Below are positions 1-9,800 of a stretch of DNA of 64,000 nt, piece after piece (the stretch's first letter is position 1; the number at the start of each line of letters is the position of its first letter). The DNA is from Mikania micrantha (taxonomy: Eukaryota; Streptophyta; Magnoliopsida; Asterales; Asteraceae). The position numbers and the translations under genes are program-made. Location of the stretch: the NCBI GenBank assembly GCA_009363875.1, contig CM018680.1, positions 65,011,279 through 65,075,278 of the forward strand. Reading direction: 5' to 3'. Under the pieces are notes generated by a model. That model was not told where the DNA came from. It searched no databases and worked only from the letters and a program-made list of their open reading frames with translations.

Positions 1-1358
1 GCAGACAATGAGGTTGCTTCTGTTTGCAATGTCTGGACTTTCCTTTCAAGCTCTGCAATATATCTCATTTTTCTTTCCTTTGACCTTGCAGCTGACTGCC
101 TATTGGCCAATATCCTAAAAACCAAAATCAACGGGTTTAGCTAGAAAAAAGAGCAGTTTACATGCAACTTTGATATCTATCATACGACAGTTTACAATCA
201 ACAGTTTTAGCTAGAAAAAAGAGCAGTTGTCAAATTTCAGAATGAGGAGAGCAATACTTTCAATTAGAGGTAGCAATTTCAACCAGTTAATAAAGAATAG
301 TCTTACTTCAGGTTGTGTTTTATCTCTAAAGGTTCAAACTTGTAAATAAAAAAAATGACAGAAATGAAAGAGTCAAATGGGCCAAGCAGCCAAAAAGGTT
401 GAATGGGTTTAAACTCACCCAAAGTGTACTTTTAATGCAAAAAATTTCCTAAATCATTGCATTCAACAGATGCATCATAATTTAAAATTAAATTGACATA
501 TAGATATTAACCACACTAACAATTTATAACCAATCTATATTTTTGAACAAAAGGTGCACCAGGGAAACTCAACCCTACATGATCAGAAAAAATGATTTTG
601 CAAATGCTAGTTCAATCAACTTGAATGCACAACACTGAAAAGAAAGACCATTGCCTTTAGTTTATTTACCTTTTTGCCCTCTTCGGGTCAACAAGAGCAA
701 GCTCAGCAAGCTTGGCAGCAGACATGGCTTTCTTAGCATCAGAAGACGTTTCTTCATAACCTGAAGTGAGCATTTCGGGCTTAATAGTAGTTGACCCATC
801 CATAGACTGGCTATGCTGATGCCTAACTCTGGGCCTTTCACTTGGGCTAGGTGCAATGGCCTCAGGTCCAGGGGTCAAAGCTGCAGAAACCTGAACCGTG
901 GTTGAAGATGATTCACCAACCAATGTAGATGTTGCTGACGATGAATTGAACTTATCCATATCAAGATACATAGAAAACAAATCTTCTTCAGTTTCATCAG
1001 AGAATGAAGGCCCTTCAAACCCACCCACACCCACAACACCAAGATCACTATCAAAGCTTAAATCATCAGGCAGAGTGAGAATCTCAGAATGCGCGCGTCG
1101 ATGTCCCAAATTCCTAGGCGGGTTATCAGGCATTTTGCTGACATCATGACTAAACCGACCCGAATCAGAACTCATCCCAAGACCACTGAACCGGCCAGGC
1201 TCGCTAGTACCCGGTCCAATTGGGGGCAAAGTGCTTGACCCTAATGGCTCAGATTTTACACTAAAATTGTTTCCAGACGGTGGTGAATAAACCGAATGCC
1301 TCCCGGATGGAGGGAGCAAACTCCCACTAGGGTTTGGGGACTTATTATCCTTCTCCAT
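1..1358 (-). CDS. POSF21-like: bZIP transcription factor, group I, POSF21-like (partial, two exons visible)
   Basis: Nuclear DNA-binding protein of the VIP1/RSG/POSF21 group. The start codon is at 1356-1358. Exon 1 (670-1358) encodes 229 codons plus two bases: a Ser/Pro-rich N-terminus, the group motif RRAHSEILTLPDDLSFDSDL (about residues 87-106), an acidic stretch SDETEEDLFSMYLDMDKF (about 120-137), a second basic/Ser motif RHQHSQSMDGS (about 179-189), then AKLAELALVDPKRAK. The donor is AAAAG|gtaaat (intron 115-669) and the acceptor tttttag|GATATT. Exon 2 (1-114) carries the basic region ANRQSAARSKERK, with the family N-x7-R spacing, and the first zipper heptads. The rest lies left of position 1. 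RRAHSE and RHQHSQS resemble the Ser sites that bind 14-3-3 proteins in RSG/VIP1; that role is inferred. The family is certain; the orthologue is likely but needs a tree. Confidence 0.93.
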
Positions 1359-1920
1359 CTACAGAAATTAGTTCCAGACCCCAAAATTTCCCTGATTCTT
1401 GATTCTTGTTCGAATTGAAACCCTAATGCACAAAATGACAATACCAGTAATCAGAATACTTCTCAAGCATCAAGAAACTGAAAATGCTGGTGAGTTCAGA
1501 ACAGTATAGATTATCAAGATACTAATGCACACAATATGAATTTCGCTGATACTTGATTCTTGTTCAATTTAAAAACCCTAATGCACAAAATTATCAATTA
1601 TCAGGATACTTCCCAAGAATCAAGAAACTGAATTGATGGAAAGTTCAAAACTACAAAAAATGAATAAATGCAAATGAATGATGATCATAAACGCCAAGAA
1701 GCAAAGATCTGCTGATAACATTAACAGAAAACCTATAATCAACAAAAGAAAAAAAAAACACATCAAGAATTGGGATGAATTAACAAGCAAAAACCGAAAA
1801 GATTCTTACTTTGAGTGATGGCGTACTGTAGATCTCTCTGAAAATCGATTGCGATAAAAGGGGGAAGATTGAGTCAAAAGCTTTCGACAATGGTGAAGTC
1901 ACATGGGAGTCCGGTGGTCT
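1359..1920 (-). other. 5' leader of the bZIP gene with a leader intron
   Basis: On the minus strand an acceptor (tttctgtag) abuts the ATG directly. A donor (TCAAA|gtaagaatc, gt at 1808-1809) lies upstream, giving a leader intron at 1359-1809. The leader exon begins at 1810 and ends near 1900 at an unknown start site. The intron contains duplicated text (gattcttgttc, aaaccctaatgcacaaaat), so it holds an internal repeat of roughly 180 bp. Leader introns of this kind often raise expression in plants. Confidence 0.6.
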
Positions 1921-2426
1921 AAAACGCGGAATAGTAAGAGAAATAAAAACATAACCAAAACAAAAATGCTGTCCTGTTTTATAATTTATATTTTCTTGAT
2001 AACATATTTATTACACAATATTTATGTTTATTTACAAGAATTAAATAAATAAATTTTAAATTTTTTATATTTTAAGTAACATATCATATATTTTTTAAAA
2101 TTATTTTGCAAAACATTTGACTTTAATATGATTATATTATTTAAAAATTAAATAAGATCATTATAACGTAATAAAAGAAATATAAGAAAATTTACAATAA
2201 AAAACATATAATTATTTAATACGCAAAATAGACACAAAACCAATTTTAGGTGTTCAAAAAGCATGATATGTGCCCTTAAAAAATAAATAAAAATCTAGTA
2301 TAAAAACAAAAATTCAAAACAAAAATTCAATATAAAAAATATAATGCAAAAAAGTAAATAAAATATATTACAAAAGTGGGTAATTTATTTTATTTTTAAG
2401 CAAAATTGTGTTTTTATTGATCTTAC
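1921..2426. other. AT-rich intergenic spacer
   Basis: Very AT-rich DNA between the bZIP promoter and the Helitron. Its left edge must hold the bZIP promoter, but no convincing TATA box or coding potential was seen. Confidence 0.5.
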
Positions 2427-2480
2427 TCTATATATCAATACTAATATTATCTTCTGTAACATCACTGTACTTTAGGTTGT

Positions 2481-2518
2481 CCGTACATCCGTACATCCGT
2501 ACATCCGTACGATTGTAC
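2481..2518. promoter_or_regulatory. Tandem CCGTAC octamers in the Gypsy-1 5' LTR
   Basis: Four CCGTAC cores at 2481, 2489, 2497 and 2505, each 8 bp apart, then TTGTAC. GTAC is the core recognised by SBP-box (SPL) factors. The 3' LTR has only CCGTAC plus ATTCGTAC here (from 11515). Binding is inferred. Confidence 0.35.
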
Positions 2519-3714
2519 TGTTACGACCTGAGATTTATTATTATTAATGATAATGGATTATTTATTGATATTATTGATTATTATCACTGTTACTGGTATA
2601 CATGATTATAACACATATTATACGCGTAAACCATGGGAAGTTTAGTTGTAACCCAACTAAACAGAACCAGAGAGTTTATCGCAGTTATATTATTGAAAAT
2701 AATGATTGTTGGTTCGGAATAAAAATGAATATGGGTTTTGGTTTGGGAATTTTAATATTAAAATTTATAAAATAATGGAACTGATTACGCGATGGTGAGG
2801 TTACGAACGTTATTTAAACACGAATATTAATTCAGAAATATTAACTTAATAAATGTATTCGCGTGAGTGACGATTCACACGAATATAATTATTAGGAATA
2901 ATATTCTGAAACGATATTCAATAAATCGTAAATCGAATCGAAATACGATACGAGCGACGAATTCGCAAAGGTGACAATCTTTACGAATACGTACGCGAGT
3001 AACGCGTTTCGACGAGATAATTAAATAATATCTAACGATATTAAATTAATAAATGAAAATTTAAAGCGTTTATTAGGAATCACAACCTAAAGCAAAACCG
3101 AATAAATCAGTTATTTAAAACAATTAATTTAGTAAAAATAAAACGAAATCGTTTTACGAAATAAAATTATTTAAATCATTTTAATTAATGAAATCCAATT
3201 ATTTAAACATGTTATGTTTAAATATGTTTTCGTTAAAAACCGAGCATAACCGATCATTTATTATATTTTATCGCGATAAAAACGAGACCGGTCACGGGGC
3301 AATAATACGCGTTATAAGGAAGAAGATCACCATCTTCTTCCTCATTTTTTCCATCTCCACTTCTCTCTCTAGAATCAATTCCCGTCACCACTTTCTCTCT
3401 CTACCTTCTCTCTACCATAACTCACTCAAAACTCAACCAAATCACCTCATTCTTGCGCCAAATCGAAGCTCTCGACATTCCCTACACAAAGGTACCAAGG
3501 ATCGGCCCTATCTCCATCTCAAACTTTCGAAATCTTAGAGAGAAGTTTCGGTTTTTAGGGTTTTCTACAAACCCGACAAAAACCAAACTTTAGTCGGTTT
3601 AAAACACCCATTTTCGACCCATACACCTTCTAAATGAGTTTACTCATCTAAACCCACTCAAAACGACTATATATACGACTATACCTCGAAATCATCTTCT
3701 CCCATGGCTGAAAA

Positions 3715-4055
3715 CCCGTTCGGGCGAATGGCCCATGAGTATGAGCCATTCGGCCGAATGAGTCGGGAGAATGAGTGGAGTATGAGTCGGGAGAATGAGT
3801 GGAGTATGAGTCGGGAGAATGAGTGGAGTATGAGTCGGGAGAATGAGCCATTCGGGTGACTCATTCGGGCGAATGACTCATTCGGGACTCATTCGGGAGA
3901 CTCATTCGGAGGACTCATTCGGGAGACTCATTCGGAGGACTCATTCGGGAGACTCATTCGGCGACTGACTCATTCGGGACTCATTCGGGAGAATGACTCA
4001 TTCGGGTGAAAATGACTCATTCGGGAGAATGACTCATTCGGGTGAAAACTCATTA
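3715..4055 (+). repeat. Minisatellite in the Gypsy-1 5' LTR
   Basis: First, units of about 24 bp built on gagtatgagtcgggagaatg. Then many shorter units of the form gactcattcggga(gaatg). The matching array in the 3' LTR (about 12700-12960) has fewer units, so copy number changed after insertion. Confidence 0.9.
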
Positions 4056-4449
4056 GCATGAGCCATTCTTATGAAAATCACAAGAATGAGTCATTTTCAC
4101 TACACCAACTCAATTAACAACTTATATTTCAAAAAGAACAATCAAATAAGGGATCATAACTCTAGATAACATTTAATCAAACACAGGACTGTGAATACAA
4201 CATCAGTACGACAACGGTGAGCGCGCATAATACGAGAACACAGATACTAAGGACTTCAAGTGAGTTCTCTTAACCTCCCTTTCTTTAAACTGTTTTGTTT
4301 AAAAACTCGGAGGTGAAACATGTATACCAGTTTAAATATTATTTTGATAACACAAGGATAATACCTGTTTATCATTATGATATTCATATTATGGATTATC
4401 ATTATTATGGATTATCACTGATTATTATACATCTGTGTAAACATTGTCA

Positions 4450-4665
4450 TTGACTTCAGTCAATAACAAAGATTACATGTATTGTCACATACTCCGTGAA
4501 TCATTACCTTTAACTTCGGTTAATCGTTTTGACTTCATGTATTGTCACATGGATGGATTCCACATCCGTGAATCATTGCCTTTAACTTCGGTTAATTGCT
4601 TTGACTTCATGTATTGTCACGTGGTTAGCAACCACTCCATGGATCATGTTTTTAACTTATGTTAA
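4450..4665 (+). repeat. Hairpin-bearing repeats in the Gypsy-1 LTR
   Basis: Units of roughly 60-72 bp, each opening with a short palindrome: TTGACttcaGTCAA (4450), TTAACttcgGTTAA (4510 and 4582), TTAACttatGTTAA (4652). Each is followed by text like ttcatgtattgtcac. GTGGTTagcAACCAC (4621-4635) lies between. The same set is in the 3' LTR at about 13368-13583. Confidence 0.85.
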
Positions 4666-5292
4666 TTACATAATGATCATGTATAGTCACGAACATTACT
4701 TGAGAATATTGATGTTGAGATTGATTGATTGGGTATGTGGTTTGATTATCTATGATTGATTATGACTGATTGGATATGTGAATATGTATTTGTGTTGATT
4801 GAATGTTTGATTGTTGAATTGGTGGATGTGTGTTGGATTATCACTTACAGGTATTCATATGGATTTTCTCAGGAAGATCATAAGTCTTATACTCGTTTTA
4901 AACAAAGCATTTTATAAAACCATTTTGAGCATAAACTTTTAAACTCATTTTACTAAAACATTTTTAAGTATAAAAACTTATGATTACTCACCAACTACTT
5001 CGTAGTTGACACTTGATTTTCTTACATGTTTCAGGTGATGGAGACAAGTAGGATGAAGAGGATGATCTCTTCTATTTTGGACATCATCATATAGGATCTT
5101 GGACTTAGCTAATTAACTAAAATTCTGGCGATTAGAGTTTAGTTAGTTTAGCTAATTCTTTTGTGTAATTGATGTACTTAATTCATGATGAACATGATTT
5201 TTGTGTAATTATTGTGGTTGATTAAATGATATATGATGATTTGATTTAGATGCCCACGAGCTTTTGAACAATCTACACATCCCTCGTGGCAT

Positions 5293-5317
5293 CCCGACGT
5301 TTCCGCCATCGGTCGGG
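5293..5317 (+). other. LTR-terminal hairpin CCCGAC/GTCGGG
   Basis: CCCGAC at 5293-5298 pairs with GTCGGG at 5312-5317 across a 13-nt loop holding CCGCCATCG, eight bases before the LTR end. The same arrangement is at 14211-14235, at 25493-25518, and inverted at 14777-14803. Confidence 0.7.
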
Positions 5318-5328
5318 GTGTTACAGAT

Positions 5329-5341
5329 TGGTATCATAGCC
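5329..5341 (+). other. Primer binding site (initiator Met tRNA type)
   Basis: tggtatcatagcc begins three bases after the LTR end. It matches the usual tggtatcagagcc with one change, as expected for a minus-strand primer site complementary to tRNA-iMet. Confidence 0.85.
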
Positions 5342-6895
5342 TGGGTTATAGGGAATTAGGTTACTAGAAATGGTTGACCTAGTCTATAACCGTAGGATAC
5401 CCTAGTATGAATTATTTCATACACTAGTTAGTATATTCAGGATTTCATGCTTATGTGTTTATTACATGTTAACTGAACTCCTGTTATACATCTGATATAC
5501 ATATGTTGCTTATTAATTTCTTGCTTACGTGTGCCCTATTGATTCGATAAGGACATACACGTGGTGTATCGTAAAGGTGGTGGGACGGTGGTTTGGGCGG
5601 TTGCGACTGACCCTTATCATATGCCCTATATATATATCTTTTACGGTACATTAGGTGGATGTCGGTATTGAAGAATGTGGGAACTACCCGTTTGGGAAAT
5701 TATTTGCTTCGGAAAAAAAATTAAAATTAACTGCTTAGGAATTTATCTGCCTTAGGAATTATCTGCTAGATCTATTGATCTCCAGACAAGGACACACTCG
5801 TGGTATACTACAAAGGTGGTGGGACGGTGTAAGGGAGGTTGCGACCTACTTTTGCATATGCCCTATACATATACCATTTGAAGTATATCGGGGGTCTGTC
5901 AGTGTCAGGAACTTAGGATATTATTAGGACCTTATTAGGAATGGTTGAGAGGATATGATTGTGGACTGTTGATGAAATGATTGTTAGAATGGTTTGGATT
6001 GACTCATGGATAATCACCTTTGATGAGCACTTATAAATTCACTTATGACTACACTGATTGGACACGTAGGGTGCATAGGATCAACTAACGATAACAAACG
6101 ACGAATGGTACGAATATTTAGTGATAAATTGAGGATTTGGGTGATAATATAGACACTTGGAGATAATATATACGCATAGTGATGATACTAACACTTAGTG
6201 ATGGTATGGACACTTAATGAGAATAAATTATAGGGAGGATATGAACACTTAGTGACAATAAGAGCACTCAGTGATGATATGAACCCTCATTGATAATTAT
6301 GGACATTGAGATTAGTATGGACTATTAGTGAACTTAGACATCAGGCGATCTTTAATGTCAAGTGAACTTAGACATTAGGTGAACTTAGAAATAAGCAAAC
6401 CTACATGTCAGGTGAACTTAGACATTAAGTGAACCTAATTGTTCAAGGGAACTAGAGACCACTTCACTCAAAATTATCCTACCTAGGATAAAGTTTGTGA
6501 AGTAAGATTATGGTAAGATACATGAAACACCTTAAATGCTAACAATGGCAAAATCGCGGTGCAATGGAACGGTGGTGGGACGGTGTAGGGGAGATTGCGA
6601 TCTACCTATGCATATGCCCTATATATAAGTTGTTGCATTGCATCAGGAGGTTGCCAGTGTTAGTATAGGGTGGAGAATGTATGAAACTTAGGAATAGTTA
6701 GTAATATTAGTTATGACCAACTAGGACACTTAGCATAACATTAGGAAATTTATAAAGATCATGAGTTTAATGACAGATAGGAGAAAAATATAATTCCTAT
6801 ATGTAATCCTAACTGTTTAAAATGAACTCATTTGACCATTGTTTGTATGACTTACGTTGTAAACAGTAGTAACATGTTTCTAATTCCTCAGAAAC
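5342..6895 (+). repeat. Gypsy-1 untranslated leader with three diverged direct repeats
   Basis: No ORF. Three copies of a block of about 100 bp start near 5570, 5813 and 6570, each with ggtggtgggacggtg, then a ggttgcga-like stretch, then catatgccctata and a ggttgtcagtg-like end. Between the second and third copies are short phrases repeated irregularly (gtgaacttagacatta, acacttagtgataata). Confidence 0.8.
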
Positions 6896-9800
6896 ATGCC
6901 GCCTCGCCGTCACAACGGAGACGATACGAACTCAGAGGATGCTAACGGTAATGCCAACCCAGGCATGCAAGAGTTAGCTAACCTCATCACTGGATTGGTG
7001 AACCAGTTGACACAAGCCAACCAGAACATCAATCAGAACAGAGGTGGTGCAAACCCGCCAACTTGCACGTTCAAACACTTCAATTCCTGTAACCCCCTGA
7101 AGTTCACGGGTGCTGAATCGGCCACTGGTCTGCTGCAGTGGTTTGAAAGTATGGAGAACACCTTCATCAACAGTGATTGCCCCGAAAACCTGAAAGTTCG
7201 CTATGCCACTAGTGTTTTCCAAAAGAGAGCACTAACATGGTGGAATGGGGAAAAGCGAACTAGGGGAGTGGATGCTGCTTTAGCACTGACATGGACTGAG
7301 GTCAAGAACTTAATGACCACTGAATTCTATCCTCGCAGTGAGATGAGAAAACTTGAGACTGAGTTCTGGGAGCTCAAACAGGATAGTGGCGAGAACGTCA
7401 TCTACAATACTCAGTTCCATGAGTATAGTTTACTGGTACCTCATATGGTGACACCCTTGGATAGAGCAATTGAGAAGTATATCGGCGGATTGCCGGTACA
7501 GATTCAGGACACAGTCTACGGGAGCAATCCCAAAACACTAGAGGCTGCAATCCGTCTATCTGCAACTCTTACTGATAATCACGTGAAGAATGGAACACTC
7601 ACTCGGAAGGGATACAAGAAGACTGACACCAAGGCTGCTACAAAAGAAGTCAAAACTGAGGTCAAGTCTGAAGCTGCTAGCACTTCTAAGAGCAGCAACA
7701 AAAAGAGGAAGACCAGAAATTTCAGGGTCACTGCTCCTGCTGCTAAGTTTGCGCAGCAATCATCAAATAATTCAACTGCCAGGAATTACACTGGGAACAC
7801 TCCCCAATGTAATACCTGCCGATATCATCACGTACCGAACTTGCCATGTCGCGTCTGCAACAACTGCGGCAAGTTTGGTCATTTTGCTAATGTCTGTCGG
7901 AGTGCACCGCAAGCACAAAGGATGCAACAAGCACCGCTTGCACTGCCAGCTCCGCATGCACAACCTATTCCAGCTGTACCTGTTTGCCAGGTACCTCAGG
8001 CACAGGCAAGAGCCTGTTATGAGTGTGGTGAAGTGGGTCATTTCAGAAATCAATGCCCAAAGTTGACCGGGAATAATCAGAGGGTGGCAAGAGGCCGGGC
8101 ATTTCAACTGAATGCTCCAGCTGCTCAAGCCAACCAGGACGTCGTCAACGGTACATTTTTGATCAACAACTCTTATGCATCTGTCTTATTTGATTCTGGT
8201 GCCAATAGGAGTTTCGTTTCATATGATTTTGAATGCTTGCTTGGTAGAACACGTACACATTTAGATAAACCGTTTAACGTGGAAGTGGCTGACGGCAACA
8301 CTATCGATATTGACACTATTATCGTTGGATGTACGGTGAACTTAAATGATCACGTTTTCCCGATTGATCTTATACCTATGCATCTTGGTAGCTTCGATGT
8401 TATCATAGGCATGGATTGGTTAGCCACCCACAAAGCGGAGATAGTTTGCCATGAGAAATACATACGTATTCCATTGCCTTCGGGCGAAATTTTAAGAGTC
8501 TTTGGAGAAACTTCTAGCAAAGGTCTTAAGCTTATGTCATGCACTAAAGCACACAAGTACCTTAGGAAGAAATGTATAGCATTTTTAGCTCACATTGTAG
8601 AGAATAAAGAGAAAGGAAAGAAGATTGAAGATGTTCCAGTGATACGAGATTTTCCAGAAGTGTTTCCTGATGATTTGCCGGGTCTTCCACCAGAACGTCA
8701 AGTAGAGTTTCGAATTGACTTAGTACCTGGTGCAAATCCTGTCGCCAAAGCTCCTTACCGACTTGCGCCTTCGGAGTTGCAAGAATTGGCGAGCCAGTTG
8801 CAAGAACTGACTGATAAAGGATTTATTCGCCCGAGCCATTCACCATGGGGTGCACCGGTCCTGTTTGTCAAGAAGAAGGACGGGTCATTCCGAATGTGCA
8901 TCGATTATCGCGAATTAAACAAACTCACAATTAAGAATCGATATCCACTGCCGCGCATCGATGATCTCTTCGATCAGCTTCAAGGCTCGACATGGTTTTC
9001 AAAGATAGATCTTAGGTATGGGTATCATCAGCTTCGAGTACATGATGATGATATTCCCAAGACTGCTTTCAGAACAAGATATGGCCATTATGAATTTCTG
9101 GTAATGCCTTTCGGCCTTACCAATGCACCTGCGGTTTTCATGGATCTCATGAACCGTGTTTGCAGGCCATACTTGGATAAATTTGTGATTGTATTCATTG
9201 ATGATATTCTGATCTACTCGAAGACCAAGGAAGAACACGAGAAGCACCTTAAGTTGGTTTTGGAGATCCTGAGAGAAGAGCAACTGTATGCCAAATTCTC
9301 TAAATGTGAATTTTGGCTTAAGGAAGTTCAATTTTTGGGGCACATAGTCAACGAATACGGTGTTCACGTGGATCCTGCAAAGATTGATGCGGTGAAGAAT
9401 TGGAGTACACCGAAGACACCGACGGAGATTCGATCGTTTCTCGGACTTGCCGGTTACTATCGGCGGTTTATTTCGAATTTCTCCAGGATTGCTGTCCCTC
9501 TCACTTCTTTAACTCAGAAAAATAAGCCGTATGAGTGGGGACCAAAGCAAGAAGAGGCATTTCAGACTCTGAAGCAGAAACTTTGTGATGCTCCTGTCTT
9601 GACACTGCCTGATGGAAATGATGATTTTGTAGTCTATTGTGATGCATCTAACCTAGGTCTCGGTTGTGTTCTCATGCAACGGGGAAAGGTTGTGGCTTAT
9701 GCATCCAGGCAGCTGAAGATTCACGAGAAGAACTACACTACACACGACTTGGAACTTGGTGCAGTCGTGTTTGCCTTGAAGATATGGAGACATTATCTTT

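Larger units (their letters stand above)
2455..5325 (+). repeat. 5' LTR of Gypsy-1
   Basis: 2871 bp, TGTAAC...TTACA. It contains tandem ccgtacat units (2481-2512), a tcattcgggaga-type minisatellite (about 3715-4050), and repeated micro-palindromes at 4450-4665. It has more copies of the first two repeats than the 3' LTR, and about 36 bp near 3000 that the 3' LTR lacks. The 116-codon ORF at 3188 recurs in the 3' LTR and has no recognisable domain, so it is probably not a gene. Confidence 0.95.

Noticed and set aside
3188..3538. 116-codon ORF duplicated at 12168-12518
   Set aside because: It lies in both LTRs of Gypsy-1 and is duplicated only because the LTRs are. No domain, and the composition is that of LTR leader sequence.
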